A stretch of DNA of 64,000 nt, taken from Kribbella sindirgiensis (GTDB taxonomy: Bacteria; Actinomycetota; Actinomycetes; Propionibacteriales; Kribbellaceae). The DNA is taken from contig NZ_SJKA01000001.1 in the NCBI RefSeq assembly GCF_004331435.1, positions 124,001-188,000 of the forward strand, given 5' to 3'. Made by a program: the position numbers and the translations under genes. Below are positions 23,897 through 33,866 of the stretch, piece after piece. Position 1 is the first letter of the stretch; each line of letters opens with the position of its first letter. The notes beneath the pieces were generated by a model. That model was not told the DNA's origin and did no database searches. It saw nothing but the letters and a program-made list of their open reading frames with translations.

Positions 23897-26158
23897 TCAG
23901 TTGAGAACCGACGGCAGCGTGGAGGTCCAGGCCACGCGGAGTTCGGTGAGGGGGAGTTCGAACTGGTCCTGGACGTCGAGGGTGTCGCCGGTGATGACGC
24001 CGATCTTCGCGTGCGGGAAGCGGCGGGCGGTGCACATGTCGGTGAACCGCACCTCCTCGGTCCGCGGTACGGCGACGACCGCGCGGCCGGCCGACTCCGC
24101 GAACAGGAACAGGAACGGGTCGAGACCGTCCGGGGCCCACACCCGCGCGCCGATGCCGCCGCGCAGCGCGGACTCGACCAGCGTCTGGGCGACGCCGCCG
24201 TCGCTGACATCGTGCGCCGCGTCGATCAGACCGTCGCGGGACGCGTTGATCAGGATGTCGGCCAGCTGCTGCTCGGCCGCGAGGTCCACCGCCGGCGGCC
24301 GCCCGCCGAGGTGACCGTGGACGACGTGCGCCCACTCGGACCCGGACAGCTCCTCCTCGGTCTCGCCGAGCAGGTACAGCTGGTGGCCCTCCATCTCGGC
24401 CGTGAACCCGATCGGCGTCCGGCGGGTGACGTCGTCGATCACGCCGAGCACACCGACCACCGGGGTCGGCAGGATCGCCGTCTCGCCGGTCTGGTTGTAG
24501 AACGACACGTTGCCGCCGGTGACCGGGATGCCGAGCTCCTTGCAGCCGTCGACCAGACCGCGGATCGCCTCGGTGAACTGCCACATCACCGCAGGGTCCT
24601 CCGGCGAGCCGAAGTTCAGGCAGTCGGTGACCGCGACCGGGCGGGCGCCGGTGGTGGCGACGTTCCGGAAGGACTCGGCGAGCGCGAGCTTGGCGCCGGT
24701 GTACGGGTCGAGCTTCGCGAACCGGCCGTTGCAGTCGGTCGACACCGCGACGCCGAGGCCGCTGGTCTCGTCGACCCGGATCATGCCGCTGTCCTCGGGC
24801 TGCGCGAGCACCGAGTTGCCGAGCACGTACCGGTCGTACTGGTCCGTCACCCAGGACTTGTCACACAGGTTCGGCGAGGCAACCAGCTTCAGCAGCGTGT
24901 CCCGCAGCTCCGCCCCACTGCTTGCCCGCGGCAACTTCTCGGCGCCGTCGGCCTGCAGCTCGTCCTGCCACTCAGGACGGGAGTACGGACGGTTGTAGAC
25001 CGGACCCTCGTGCGCGACGGTCTCCGGCAGTACGTCGACCACTCGCTCGCCGTGCCAGTCGATCTCCAGCCGCCCGGTGTCGGTGACCTCACCGATGACG
25101 TCGGCCTGGACGTCCCACTTCTCGCAGATCTTCAGGAACGCCTCGACGTTCTCCGGGGTGACGCAGGCCATCATCCGTTCCTGCGACTCGCTCATCAGGA
25201 TCTCTTCGGGCGACAGCGAGGCGTCCCGCAGCGGCACCTTGTCCAGCGACACCCGCATCCCGCCGTCGCCCGCGCTGGCGAGCTCCGAGGTCGCACACGA
25301 CAGTCCGCCGCCGCCCAGGTCCTGGATGCCCTCGACGACGTTCGCGGCGAAGAGCTCGAGCGTGCACTCGATCAGCAACTTCTCCATGAACGGGTCGCCG
25401 ACCTGGACCGCCGGCCGCTTGGTCGGGCCGCCCTCGGCGAAGGTCTCCGACGCCAGCACCGACACCCCGCCGATGCCGTCGCCGCCGGTCTTGGCGCCGT
25501 ACAGGATCATCTGGTTGCCGACGCCGGTCGCGTTCGCGAGGTGCAGGTCCTCGTGCCGCATCACGCCGACGCAGAGCGCGTTCACCAGCGGGTTGCCCAG
25601 GTACGTCGGGTCGAAGACGACCTCGCCGCCGATGTTCGGCAGGCCGAGGCTGTTCCCGTAGCCGCCGACGCCGGACACGATGCCCGGCAGCACCCGCTTG
25701 GTGTCCGGGGCGTCCAGCGGGCCGAACCGCAGCGGGTCCATCACCGCGACCGGGCGGGCGCCCATCGCGATGATGTCGCGGACGATGCCGCCGACCCCGG
25801 TCGCCGCGCCCTGGTACGGCTCGACGTACGACGGGTGGTTGTGCGACTCGACCTTGAACGTGACGGCGTACCCCTCGCCGATGTCGATGACACCGGCGTT
25901 CTCGCCGATCCCGGCCAGCATCTTCCCGGCCGGCGTCTCCTGCGGGATCTCACCGAACCGCTTCAGGTGCACCTTGGACGACTTGTACGAGCAGTGCTCG
26001 CTCCACATCACCGAGTACATCGCCAGCTCGCAGCTGGTCGGGCGCCGCCCGAGGATGTCCCGGATCCGCTGGTACTCGTCCGCCTTCAGCCCGAGCTCGG
26101 CCCACGGCTGCTCGACCTCGGGCGTGTTACCGGCAACTGACACGGTGTCTGTCGACAT
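23897..26158 (-). CDS. purL: phosphoribosylformylglycinamidine synthase subunit PurL
   Basis: 753 aa, the small (non-fused) PurL type that works with PurS and PurQ. It converts FGAR, ATP and glutamine-derived ammonia to FGAM in step 4 of purine synthesis. Duplicated AIRS/PurM-like halves are visible: [16 protein letters not shown] (~52), [24 protein letters not shown] (here only its core VESHNHPS is cited, ~108), [15 protein letters not shown] (~284), and [10 protein letters not shown] (~548). The ATG overlaps the TGA of the upstream membrane-protein gene by 1 bp (TGATG). It is the last gene of the purSQ-X-purL run. Confidence 0.97.
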   Translation of the reverse strand: MSTDTVSVAGNTPEVEQPWAELGLKADEYQRIRDILGRRPTSCELAMYSVMWSEHCSYKSSKVHLKRFGEIPQETPAGKMLAGIGENAGVIDIGEGYAVTFKVESHNHPSYVEPYQGAATGVGGIVRDIIAMGARPVAVMDPLRFGPLDAPDTKRVLPGIVSGVGGYGNSLGLPNIGGEVVFDPTYLGNPLVNALCVGVMRHEDLHLANATGVGNQMILYGAKTGGDGIGGVSVLASETFAEGGPTKRPAVQVGDPFMEKLLIECTLELFAANVVEGIQDLGGGGLSCATSELASAGDGGMRVSLDKVPLRDASLSPEEILMSESQERMMACVTPENVEAFLKICEKWDVQADVIGEVTDTGRLEIDWHGERVVDVLPETVAHEGPVYNRPYSRPEWQDELQADGAEKLPRASSGAELRDTLLKLVASPNLCDKSWVTDQYDRYVLGNSVLAQPEDSGMIRVDETSGLGVAVSTDCNGRFAKLDPYTGAKLALAESFRNVATTGARPVAVTDCLNFGSPEDPAVMWQFTEAIRGLVDGCKELGIPVTGGNVSFYNQTGETAILPTPVVGVLGVIDDVTRRTPIGFTAEMEGHQLYLLGETEEELSGSEWAHVVHGHLGGRPPAVDLAAEQQLADILINASRDGLIDAAHDVSDGGVAQTLVESALRGGIGARVWAPDGLDPFLFLFAESAGRAVVAVPRTEEVRFTDMCTARRFPHAKIGVITGDTLDVQDQFELPLTELRVAWTSTLPSVLN

Positions 26159-28239
26159 CAGGACTCCTGCACTAGGTGGGGCTCAGGTGAAACGGTAGCG
26201 GGCTGGTAGGCGGCCATCAGATGGGCCACCAGCAGAGGAAGGGCGAAGCCGACCATGATCGCGGGCAGGGCGACGCCGGCGTCGTTGAGGAGCATGCCGA
26301 CGAGGCCGCAGGTGGAGAGCGCCAGGAGGGTCGGGCGGACCATCGGGAGGCTGTTGTAGAACTCCTGGTACTGCTTGGACGGCACGCGGTGCGGCAGGAG
26401 GGTTGCCAGCATGCAGAGGATGACCGCGATGAGCATGGCCCAGCCTGCTGGACCGCTGAAGAACTGCACGGCCATCTCGAGCTTGCGGATCAGTACGTCG
26501 CTGACGTCGCCGTCGAGGAGGCGGGCGACGAACGCGCCGAAGTGACTGCGCTCGTCCGGTGGACGCAGGTAGTCGAGGAACGCGACCGCAGACACCGCCA
26601 GCACACCGGCCACGCCCACGCCGATCAGTGCGCGCAGTGAGATGCTCCCACGCCACGTCAGCCAGGCCATGAGCAGCACAGCCGGCGTCAGCGCGATGAT
26701 GCCGCCGAAGTCGGTCCCCCAGCCCGGTCTGCCGTCCACAACGATCGCAGCACCGCCGACGACCAGTACGGCGATCGCAGCCTGCACCCTGCTCTTGCTG
26801 ATGAGCTTCTGCGCCGCGAAGCCCGCAGCAACGAGTGCACCGACCGCGAGCGTCGCAAAGGTGGAGTTCCCGAAGCCGTAGAACCGCCCACCGATCACAG
26901 GCCCGTCAGCGAACATGCTGCCGACCTGTAGCGGCGTACCGAGCACGCCGTCGACCAGCAGGATCAGGTACGCCGCTATCGCGAGCCCGAGGTACGCGTA
27001 CTTCTTCAGCACGACCTGTGCCGCCAGAGCAGCCAGTGCGCTGATCCCGATGATCACGCAGTACAAGGAGAAACCAGGCGACGGCCAGCGCCACCAGACG
27101 GTCAGTGTGGACAGGAAGACCGCTAGGTAGAACCCGCCCTGCATCAGCAGCGTGAACACCGCGGTACGTCGGGACGCCGGCGAGCGCCGGAACCAGAACC
27201 AGAGCAGCGCGAGGACCTCGGCCGCGACGATCGTCAGCGATACCGCGAACAGCATGGGCCGTGGCTGCTCGAACCGCTCGTTGGCGTCCAGCCGGTCCTC
27301 GATGACGGCCGCGGCGTCGGTGTGACGGTCTCCGGTGAAGTGGATCTCGTTGCCGTCCAGCGGGCCCGCCTCGGCGGACCCCGCTGGGTCGACGTTCGCC
27401 GGAGTGCGCTCCTTGAGGATGGTCGCGGTCACGTCGGTGAGCTGAATGAGGCCTGGACGGCGGGTGCTGTCGCTGGTCAGCCAGCGCGGTCCGTTGTCCG
27501 GGGGCAACTGCATGGCGACCAGCGGCTCCTGGTGCGCGTTGGCGAGCTCCTGGCCGATACCGACCAGCAGGACCCAGCCATCGGCCGCGCGGGCCTGTGC
27601 AACCAGTTGGGCGACCTTCTGACGCGCCTCTGCCCGTCCTTCACGCGGCGGCATCGCACCGCCGTCGATGATCGCGTCGCCACAGTCCGGCTTCGCCAGC
27701 ACGGAGGCGTCGAACTCGGGCTGCCAGTTCGCGACGGTGCCGTCCGTCCGGGCCAGTGCGATCGCGGCGCCCGGACCGAAGCCGCAGATGGGGTACCCGG
27801 TCTGACCGAGGCGGCCGATCGGCGCGCCCGTGTGGTGCTCGGCCTGCCGGTCGACGTACGTCTGCCAGTCGGCCACTGTGCCGTTGGTCACCGCGGGCAG
27901 GTCACCGCACGACTGGTCGGGCACACTCCCCCACGCCCGGGTCCCCGCGCTGATCGTCAGCCACCCGTCGATCGGGCAGGTGCGGGGGCCGGCCGTCTTC
28001 ACCGAGATCGAGCCCACGTGCGACTGGTTCACCAGCGCGGTCAGCTCCGGTGACGCCTTCACGTCGTTCCAGGTCAGCCCCGGTACGCCGATGACCACGA
28101 CCTTCGCGAACAGGCCCGCCGGCTGCGCCGACGCCGTACCACTCACCCCCACCACCACCGCGAGAGCCCCCACCACCACCGCTAACGTCCGAAGAAGTGG
28201 CGACACCTCCCGCCAGTTCTTCGGACGTAACAGGTTCAT
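26158..28239 (-). CDS. polytopic membrane protein with extracytoplasmic phosphatase-like domain, inside purSQL operon
   Basis: 693 aa. A signal/anchor (~18-42) leads to a ~265-aa extracytoplasmic domain, then about eleven membrane segments (~318-685). The outer domain starts [14 protein letters not shown], which matches the alkaline-phosphatase-superfamily opening, but the first metal Asp is replaced by Pro, so classical catalysis is doubtful. [10 protein letters not shown] and [15 protein letters not shown] are other likely conserved patches. It overlaps purQ upstream and purL downstream by 1 bp each (TGATG), so its translation is tied to theirs. Not a known purine enzyme. Function unknown; envelope biogenesis is a guess. 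Confidence 0.8.
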   Translation of the reverse strand: MNLLRPKNWREVSPLLRTLAVVVGALAVVVGVSGTASAQPAGLFAKVVVIGVPGLTWNDVKASPELTALVNQSHVGSISVKTAGPRTCPIDGWLTISAGTRAWGSVPDQSCGDLPAVTNGTVADWQTYVDRQAEHHTGAPIGRLGQTGYPICGFGPGAAIALARTDGTVANWQPEFDASVLAKPDCGDAIIDGGAMPPREGRAEARQKVAQLVAQARAADGWVLLVGIGQELANAHQEPLVAMQLPPDNGPRWLTSDSTRRPGLIQLTDVTATILKERTPANVDPAGSAEAGPLDGNEIHFTGDRHTDAAAVIEDRLDANERFEQPRPMLFAVSLTIVAAEVLALLWFWFRRSPASRRTAVFTLLMQGGFYLAVFLSTLTVWWRWPSPGFSLYCVIIGISALAALAAQVVLKKYAYLGLAIAAYLILLVDGVLGTPLQVGSMFADGPVIGGRFYGFGNSTFATLAVGALVAAGFAAQKLISKSRVQAAIAVLVVGGAAIVVDGRPGWGTDFGGIIALTPAVLLMAWLTWRGSISLRALIGVGVAGVLAVSAVAFLDYLRPPDERSHFGAFVARLLDGDVSDVLIRKLEMAVQFFSGPAGWAMLIAVILCMLATLLPHRVPSKQYQEFYNSLPMVRPTLLALSTCGLVGMLLNDAGVALPAIMVGFALPLLVAHLMAAYQPATVSPEPHLVQES

Positions 28240-28907
28240 CAGGAGGCGACGACGGCCTTCAGCACCGAGGTGAAGAAGCCCAGGCCGTCCGTGGTCGGGC
28301 CGGTCAGTGTCTCGACGGCGTGCTCCGGGTGCGGCATCAGGCCGACCACGTTGCCGCGCTCGTTGGTGATGCCGGCGATGTCGCGGTACGAGCCGTTCGG
28401 GTTGCCCAGGTAGCGGGCCACCACCCGGCCCTCGCCCTCCAGCCGGTCCAGCGTCGCCTCGTCGGCGACGAACGAACCGTCCTGGTTCTTCAGCACGATG
28501 GTGATCTCGTGGTTGGCGTCGTAGTCGCTGGTCCAGGCGGTGGTGTTGTTCTCGATCCGCAGCGTCTGGTCCTTGCAGACGAACTTGCGGTGGTGGTTCT
28601 TGATCAGCGCGCCGGGCAGCAGGTGCGACTCGCACAGCACCTGGAAGCCGTTGCAGATCCCGAGCACCGGCATCCCTTCGCCGGCCCGCTTGATGATCGT
28701 CTCCATCACCGGCGCGAACCGGGAGATGGCACCGGCCCGCAGGTAGTCGCCGTACGAGAAGCCGCCAGGCAGGACGACCGCGTCGACGCCGTGCAGGTCC
28801 TCGTCGCCGTGCCAGAGCGCGACCGCCTCGGCACCGGCCACCGCGGCCGCGCGGCGGGCGTCGGCGTCGTCCAGCGAGCCCGGGAAGGTGACGACCCCGA
28901 TCTTCAC
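28239..28907 (-). CDS. purQ: phosphoribosylformylglycinamidine synthase glutaminase subunit PurQ
   Basis: 222 aa class I glutamine amidotransferase. The nucleophile Cys lies in [10 protein letters not shown] (~88-97), and the His/Glu dyad near the C-terminus in MPHPEHAVE (~195). It releases ammonia from glutamine for PurL, channelled in the PurLSQ complex. Start ATG 28907 overlaps the purS stop by 4 nt, and its stop overlaps the next membrane-protein gene by 1 bp. Confidence 0.97.
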   Translation of the reverse strand: MKIGVVTFPGSLDDADARRAAAVAGAEAVALWHGDEDLHGVDAVVLPGGFSYGDYLRAGAISRFAPVMETIIKRAGEGMPVLGICNGFQVLCESHLLPGALIKNHHRKFVCKDQTLRIENNTTAWTSDYDANHEITIVLKNQDGSFVADEATLDRLEGEGRVVARYLGNPNGSYRDIAGITNERGNVVGLMPHPEHAVETLTGPTTDGLGFFTSVLKAVVAS

Positions 28908-29152
28908 TGGTTCTCCACGTGCAGCGTGTAGTCCTCGATCACCGGGTTGGCCAGCAGCGTGTCGGCGGCCTTCCGGATCTCGGCGACGCGCTCCTCGGTC
29001 GCCTCACCGTCCAGGGTGATCTCGAAGCGCTTTCCCTGCCGGACGTCGGCCACGCCATCGAAGCCGAGCCGGCCGAACGCGCCGTGCACCGCCTTGCCCT
29101 GCGGGTCGAGGATCTCGGGCTTGAGCATGACGTCGACGACAACGCGAGCCAC
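28904..29152 (-). CDS. purS: phosphoribosylformylglycinamidine synthase subunit PurS
   Basis: 82 aa, the usual length. The ferredoxin-like small subunit pattern is clear: [17 protein letters not shown] (~5-21), [16 protein letters not shown] and [13 protein letters not shown] at the end. PurS links PurQ to PurL for ammonia transfer. First gene of the purS-purQ-X-purL run; the promoter should lie in the 112 bp before the divergent PadR gene. I saw no purine riboswitch-like fold in that short region. Confidence 0.96.
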   Translation of the reverse strand: MARVVVDVMLKPEILDPQGKAVHGAFGRLGFDGVADVRQGKRFEITLDGEATEERVAEIRKAADTLLANPVIEDYTLHVENQ

Positions 29153-29227
29153 TGACTACTCCAGGTTCGTTGCGGGGTGACGGCTGAATCCTACCGACCG
29201 CGCGACGGAATGCCGCATCCTGGACTA

Positions 29228-29257
29228 TTCACTGAGTACATACACGCGATGTATAGT
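29228..29257 (+). promoter_or_regulatory. promoter and inverted repeat of the PadR-led cassette
   Basis: TTCACT (29228-29233) and TATAGT (29252-29257), spaced 18 bp, form a reasonable -35/-10 pair. The -10 lies 8 bp before the ATG at 29265, so the mRNA would be leaderless or nearly so. An inverted repeat ATACA/TGTAT with 5-bp spacer (29240-29254) overlaps the -10, where an auto-repressing PadR dimer would block polymerase. PadR sites with ATGTAT-like arms are known. The assignment is an inference. Confidence 0.6.
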
Positions 29258-29264
29258 TCTGGTC

Positions 29265-29783
29265 ATGGCCACTGCTGAGCTCGTCCTCGGGCTGCTGTCC
29301 GCCGGCCCGGCGCACGGGTACGACGTGAAGCGGGGCCATGACGCCTGGTTCCCGGACAGCCGGCCGCTCGCCTTCGGACAGGTGTACACGACACTCGGCC
29401 GACTGGAGCGCGACGGACTCGTCGAGGTGGTCGACAAGACCTCCGGCGGCGGACCGGACCGGACCGTCTACGCGCTGACGAGCAAGGGCCGCGACCACCT
29501 GAGCGACTGGCTCAACGACCCGGTGCCGCCGGCCTGGGGCAGTGCCGACGAGGTACTGCGCAAACTCGTCGCAGCGATCCGGACCGGGGGCGACGCGGCG
29601 GGGTTCCTCGCCCGTCAGCGCGCCAGTCACCTGCGCCGGATCCGTGAGTTGCGGGAGACCCCGGCCGACGACGACCCGACGTCACCACTGGTCCGCGAGT
29701 ACATCGTGGCCCACCTGGACGCTGATCTGCGCTGGCTGGACGGCGCGCTGGACCGCATCTCCGAGCAGAGGGGGACTCGCTGA
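29265..29783 (+). CDS. PadR family transcriptional regulator
   Basis: 172 aa. The PadR winged helix covers ~1-85 (ELVLGLLSAGPAHGYDVKRG, QVYTTLGRLERDGLVEV, RTVYALTSKGRDHL), followed by the Vir/PadR C-terminal helices used for dimerisation. The stop overlaps the ABC ATPase start (TGATG). It likely represses its own cassette, and induction by a transported drug or membrane stress is typical of PadR/ABC pairs (inference). Confidence 0.94.
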   Translation: MATAELVLGLLSAGPAHGYDVKRGHDAWFPDSRPLAFGQVYTTLGRLERDGLVEVVDKTSGGGPDRTVYALTSKGRDHLSDWLNDPVPPAWGSADEVLRKLVAAIRTGGDAAGFLARQRASHLRRIRELRETPADDDPTSPLVREYIVAHLDADLRWLDGALDRISEQRGTR

Positions 29784-30457
29784 TGAATGCTGCTCTGGAA
29801 CTGGAACGAATCGAGTACGCCTACCGGCGCAACACGGCCCTGCGCGGTGTCAGCCTGCAACTCAAGCCAGGTGAGGTCGTCGCGGTCACCGGTGCGAGCG
29901 GATGCGGCAAGTCGACGCTGCTGCACTGCGCGGCGGGAATCCTCACCCCGGACGCCGGTGCCGTGCACGTGGACGGCCAGGACCTGGCCGCTCTCCCGGA
30001 GGAGCAGCGCGCGGCGCTACGGCGTACGAAGGTCGGCATCGTGCTGCAGTTCGGTCAGCTGGTGCCGGACCTGCCACTGGTCGACAACGTGGCGTTGCCG
30101 CTCCTGCTGGGTGGCCATGAGCGTGGTGAGGCGCACAAGGCCGCCATGAACTGGCTGGACCAGGTAGGTATCGCTGACGACGCCGACGCGGTCCCTGGTG
30201 AGCTGTCCGGCGGCCAGACGCAGCGTGCCGCAGTAGCGCGCGCACTGGTCACCGGTCCGTCCGTCGTACTCGCCGACGAGCCCACCGGCAGTCTGGACAG
30301 CCGCGCCGGCCAGGAGCTGCTCGGCGTACTGCTGGAGGCCGCCCGCCACCGGGGCGCTGCTCTGATGATGGTGACGCACGACAACCTGGTAGCCGCGTCA
30401 GCAGACCGTGAGATCAGGCTGCGTGATGGCCTGATCCAGCACGAGGTGGCGCTCTGA
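29783..30457 (+). CDS. ABC transporter ATP-binding protein (LolD/MacB type)
   Basis: 224 aa. Walker A GASGCGKST (~37-45), signature LSGGQTQRAAVARAL (~138-152), Walker B VVLADEPTGSLDS (~158-170) and H-loop MMVTHD (~193-198). The EPTGSLDS form is typical of the LolD/MacB/FtsE group that pairs with FtsX-like permeases, which is what follows here. Both ends overlap neighbours by 1 bp (TGATG), tying expression to PadR and permease. Confidence 0.95.
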   Translation: MNAALELERIEYAYRRNTALRGVSLQLKPGEVVAVTGASGCGKSTLLHCAAGILTPDAGAVHVDGQDLAALPEEQRAALRRTKVGIVLQFGQLVPDLPLVDNVALPLLLGGHERGEAHKAAMNWLDQVGIADDADAVPGELSGGQTQRAAVARALVTGPSVVLADEPTGSLDSRAGQELLGVLLEAARHRGAALMMVTHDNLVAASADREIRLRDGLIQHEVAL

Positions 30458-31782
30458 TGACGCTCGAGACGCTGGTACAGCTGGCGCGTTCACGGACGCC
30501 GGCGGACCGTAGTCGGGTCCAGCTGGCCACTGCGGCACTCGCGTTCAGTGGAGCCCTGCTGCTCGGCGCACTGCGTATCGCCCGCCTGGGTAAAGGTGAG
30601 CTGAGCAACGATGTCTACAGCAATTACATCGCCGAGAGCGGCCTCCGCTCCGGGCTGATCGCGATCCTGATCATCCTGGCCGCGCTCACCGGAGGCCTGG
30701 CGGTCCAGGCCTTACGACTGGGTACGGCGGCCCGCGAACGGCGACTGACCGCGCTCCGGCTGGCAGGCGCCTCCCGGAAGCAGCTACGACAGCTGACCGT
30801 TACTGACGCGGCCATCGCCGGTCTGGCCGGCGGACTGCTCGCTGGACCGGCCTACCTGGTCCTCAGCCTGCTCTTCGGTGCCCTGCCCCTGATGGCCCGA
30901 GTCCTGCCCGGTGCAGAGCTGCTGGACGCGCTCCTGTGGATTCCGGTGGTCGTGATGATGACGGCGGCCGGTGCGGTGATCGGGAGCGTCCTGCACCGAG
31001 ACGGTCCGGTCTTGCGGCAACCACAGTCCGTCGCGCAGCGTCGTACCGGCATCATCGCGGGACCGGTACTGATCGCGCTCGGCCTGCTCGCCTCGCCGTA
31101 TATGGGGTACGTAGGTTCCACGATCCTGCTCACCGGCCTGGCGTTGTTCTTCCTGAGCACCTCCGGAGTCTGGATCCTTGCGCTGGGGCGGCGGCTGCAG
31201 CGGTCCGGCGACCCGGCCAACCTGCTCACCGGCCTCCGGCTGGTGACCGACTCCCGGCCCGCCTCCCGGATCTGCATGCTGCTGGGCTGCTGCGGCTTCC
31301 TCGTCGGCACCCTGGCGAACGGGATCGCCGGCGTCCAGACAGACGACCATCTGGGCGGCACTACCGCGTTCTACACCACCGGTTTCGGGCTGACCATCGC
31401 CGGACTCGTCCTGGTCGCCCTGACCGCGATGGCTGCGCTGATCGTCGGCGTCGCGGACCAGCTGGTCGACCAGCGCCGCCAGTTCGCCAGCCTGACCGCA
31501 CTGGGTGTGGACCTGCCGTTCCTCCGCCGGGTCATTCGCCGGCAGCTCACTGTGGTCGCGGCTCCCGCACTGGCCGTCGGCCTGCTGCTCGGCACCGTGA
31601 CCGGCATCAATCGGGTCGCCGGCGGCGCGGTCGGGCCGTTCGAGCCCGGGACACTGCTGCTCGGGGCGATCCTGACGATTACAGGCTGGCTCCTCGGCCA
31701 GCTCGGCGGCGCCGTCGCCGGTTTCCTGCTTCGCAACCAACTGCGGGACGCACTCGATCCCGAGAATCTGAGGGCGGCCTGA
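30457..31782 (+). CDS. FtsX-like ABC transporter permease
   Basis: 441 aa with about ten membrane segments. The FtsX-type domain signature follows the second helix: GTAARERRLTALRLAGASRKQL (core ERRLTALRLAG, ~96-106), and a matching cytoplasmic section RRQFASLTALGVDLPFL lies at ~340-356. Such permeases do not move small solutes in bulk; they extrude lipoproteins, peptides or antibiotics, or transmit signals. It overlaps the ATPase upstream and the CDP-alcohol phosphotransferase downstream by 1 bp each. Confidence 0.9.
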   Translation: MTLETLVQLARSRTPADRSRVQLATAALAFSGALLLGALRIARLGKGELSNDVYSNYIAESGLRSGLIAILIILAALTGGLAVQALRLGTAARERRLTALRLAGASRKQLRQLTVTDAAIAGLAGGLLAGPAYLVLSLLFGALPLMARVLPGAELLDALLWIPVVVMMTAAGAVIGSVLHRDGPVLRQPQSVAQRRTGIIAGPVLIALGLLASPYMGYVGSTILLTGLALFFLSTSGVWILALGRRLQRSGDPANLLTGLRLVTDSRPASRICMLLGCCGFLVGTLANGIAGVQTDDHLGGTTAFYTTGFGLTIAGLVLVALTAMAALIVGVADQLVDQRRQFASLTALGVDLPFLRRVIRRQLTVVAAPALAVGLLLGTVTGINRVAGGAVGPFEPGTLLLGAILTITGWLLGQLGGAVAGFLLRNQLRDALDPENLRAA

Positions 31783-32402
31783 TGACCTCTACACCTTTGG
31801 CGGTCCGGCCCGCGTTGCTGCTCGGCGTGCCGAACCGGATCACGTTGATCCGGACCGTGATCGCAATGACGCTCGCGACCTACGCGTTCAGCACCGGCGA
31901 GCTGCTGTGGCTGGTGATCGGGTACGTCTCCTACTGGTTCGGCGACAGCCTCGACGGCTGGGTGGCCCGGATCCGGAACGAGGAGTCGCTGTCCGGTGCG
32001 GTGTTCGATGTCGTCTGCGACCGGGCGTGCTCGTTCCTGCTGGCGGCCGCGTTCATGGCGACGTACCCGGACACGATCGGGCCGCTGGCGATCTACCTGG
32101 TGCAGTTCGGCGTCCTGGACACCATGCTGACGTTCTCGTTCCTGCTCTGGCCATGGGTACTCAGCCCGAACTACTTCTACAAGGTCGACCGGCCGATCTA
32201 CGTCTGGAACTGGTCCAAGCCCGCCAAGGCGCTGAACACCGGCGCTGTGGTGGTCTCGCTGGTCGTGGCCGGCCAGACCGATGCACACTGGCTGCCGTAC
32301 GCCGTCGCGGTCGCGGCCCTGCTGGTGAAGGTCGTCTCGTCGTACCGGCTGGTCCAGATCCTCAGCGGCCGCCGCGCCGCCGCCCCGGGCGAGGCACGAT
32401 GA
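31782..32402 (+). CDS. CDP-alcohol phosphatidyltransferase family protein
   Basis: 206 aa, multi-pass membrane protein. The complete family signature DG(x)2AR(x)8G(x)3D(x)3D is present at ~54-76, starting DGWVAR and ending GAVFDVVCD. It binds Mg and CDP-diacylglycerol and transfers a phosphatidyl group to an alcohol. The alcohol (glycerol-P, inositol-P or other) cannot be told. Its start overlaps the permease stop (TGATG), placing a phospholipid enzyme in an exporter cassette. Confidence 0.9.
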   Translation: MTSTPLAVRPALLLGVPNRITLIRTVIAMTLATYAFSTGELLWLVIGYVSYWFGDSLDGWVARIRNEESLSGAVFDVVCDRACSFLLAAAFMATYPDTIGPLAIYLVQFGVLDTMLTFSFLLWPWVLSPNYFYKVDRPIYVWNWSKPAKALNTGAVVVSLVVAGQTDAHWLPYAVAVAALLVKVVSSYRLVQILSGRRAAAPGEAR

Positions 32403-32445
32403 CAGGGTGGACCCTGGTCCACCCCTGGAAGGGGGCCTGAGTTCC

Positions 32446-32973
32446 GTGGCAACGGCCGGAATCGCACTTAGCCTCGGTGTCATGTGGGTGTGGCAACTGG
32501 TACTCGCGGTGGGCTTCGGCATCGGCTCCGCCGTCGTACCGTTCATGAACGCGGAGGCGTACGTCCTCGCGCTCGGCGCCACGCACGCCCTGAACCCGGT
32601 GGTCGCCGCGATCGGTGTCTCGATCGGCCAGACCATCGGCAAGGTCGGGATGTTCCTCGCCGTCCGCTACCGGCCCGGCTACGCGGCCCGCAAGACCAAG
32701 AAGGAGCCCAGGCCGGTCAACCTGGACACCCGCTGGGGCCGCTTCGTCCAGTGGAACCGCGACCTGACCAAACGGCTCCTGGACGCCATGAGCGACAGCC
32801 GCTGGGGCGCCCCGGTCACGCTCCTGAGCGCGTTCGTCGGCATCCCGCCGCTGTACGGCGTGGCGCTCATCGGCGGCGCCTCGCGGATGCGGACTGTCGT
32901 CTTCACGCTGTCCGTCCTGGTCGGCCGCAGCGGCCGCTTCATCCTGCTCGCGCTCGGCGTGGGCCTCTTCTAG
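32446..32973 (+). CDS. small polytopic membrane protein (VTT/DedA-like guess)
   Basis: 175 aa from GTG 32446; GTG 32407 and ATG 32482 are other possible starts. Three to four hydrophobic segments, with a short amphipathic MNAEAYVLALGATHALNPVV near the N-terminus and a basic middle (RKTKKEPRP). The combination PFMNAEAYV and small-residue-rich helices recalls SNARE-associated/VTT proteins, but the match is weak. It lies 43 bp after the CDP-alcohol transferase gene and ends tail-to-tail with purC, sharing CTAG (32970-32973). Confidence 0.7.
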   Translation: MATAGIALSLGVMWVWQLVLAVGFGIGSAVVPFMNAEAYVLALGATHALNPVVAAIGVSIGQTIGKVGMFLAVRYRPGYAARKTKKEPRPVNLDTRWGRFVQWNRDLTKRLLDAMSDSRWGAPVTLLSAFVGIPPLYGVALIGGASRMRTVVFTLSVLVGRSGRFILLALGVGLF

Positions 32974-33845
32974 GCCTCGAACTTCAGCCCGGTCAGCTGC
33001 TCGTACGCCGCGATGTACGACGACCTGGTCCGCTCGACGACCTCGTCGGTCAGCGGCGGCGGCGCCTCACCGGACGTGCGGTCCCAGCCGGACTCGAACT
33101 GCAGCCAGTCCCGGACGATCTGCTTGTCGTACGACGGCTGCGGCTTGCCCGGCGCCCACTGGTCGGCCGGCCAGAACCGGCTCGAATCGGGCGTCAGCAC
33201 CTCGTCGGCGAGCACCAGCGTCCCGTCCGCGCGGGCGCCGAACTCGAACTTCGTGTCCGCCAGGATGATCCCGCGCGCCTCGGCCATCGCCCGCGCCGTC
33301 GTGTAGATCTCGAGCGTCGCGTCCCGCAGGGCGGCCGCCGTGTCCGCGCCGACGGTGTCGACCACCACGTCGTACGACACGTTCTCGTCGTGCTCGCCGA
33401 GCTCGGCCTTGGTGGCCGGCGTGAAGATCGGGGTGTCGAAGCGCGAGCCCTCGACCAGGCCGCTCGGCAGCGGGATCCCGCAGACGGCGCCGGTGGCGTT
33501 GTAGTCGAGCAGGCCGGTGCCGCTCAGGTACCCGCGGGCGACACACTCCACCGGGTAGATCGCGAGCTTCTCGCACACCACGGCCCGCCCGGCGACCTCG
33601 GCCGGCACGTCCGTGGAGATGATGTGGTTCGGCACGTCGAGCTGCTCGAACCACCACAGGCTCATCGCGGTGAGCACCTTCCCCTTGTCGGGGATCACCG
33701 ACTCCAGGATCCAGTCGAACGCGCTCATCCGGTCGCTCGCGACCATCAGCAGGTCGCCGGACTCGAGCTCGTAAAGGTCCCGGACCTTGCCGGAGTGGAG
33801 GTGCTTCGCACCGGGAATCTCAGGCGCCTGCGGAAGTATGGTCAC
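32970..33845 (-). CDS. purC: SAICAR synthase PurC
   Basis: 291 aa. Step 8 of IMP synthesis: CAIR plus aspartate plus ATP gives SAICAR. Family motifs are HSGKVRDLYEL (~17-27, nucleotide loop), MSAFDWILESVIPDKGKVL (core SAFD and IPDKG), CVARGYLSGTGLLDY (~107) and ILADTKFEFG (~200). C-terminal DKQIVRDWL is also typical. Single gene on the minus strand; the start ATG 33845 lies 21 bp downstream of the monooxygenase stop. Confidence 0.97.
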   Translation of the reverse strand: MTILPQAPEIPGAKHLHSGKVRDLYELESGDLLMVASDRMSAFDWILESVIPDKGKVLTAMSLWWFEQLDVPNHIISTDVPAEVAGRAVVCEKLAIYPVECVARGYLSGTGLLDYNATGAVCGIPLPSGLVEGSRFDTPIFTPATKAELGEHDENVSYDVVVDTVGADTAAALRDATLEIYTTARAMAEARGIILADTKFEFGARADGTLVLADEVLTPDSSRFWPADQWAPGKPQPSYDKQIVRDWLQFESGWDRTSGEAPPPLTDEVVERTRSSYIAAYEQLTGLKFEA

Positions 33846-33866
33846 GGCGCCGATTGTTCCATCCGC

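Noticed and set aside
24011..26140. 709-codon plus-strand open frame opposite purL
   Set aside because: Antisense shadow; the minus strand carries clear PurL motifs.
29153..29264. Possible purine riboswitch before purS
   Set aside because: The region is only 112 bp, contains the divergent PadR promoter, and shows no purine-aptamer-like three-way junction.
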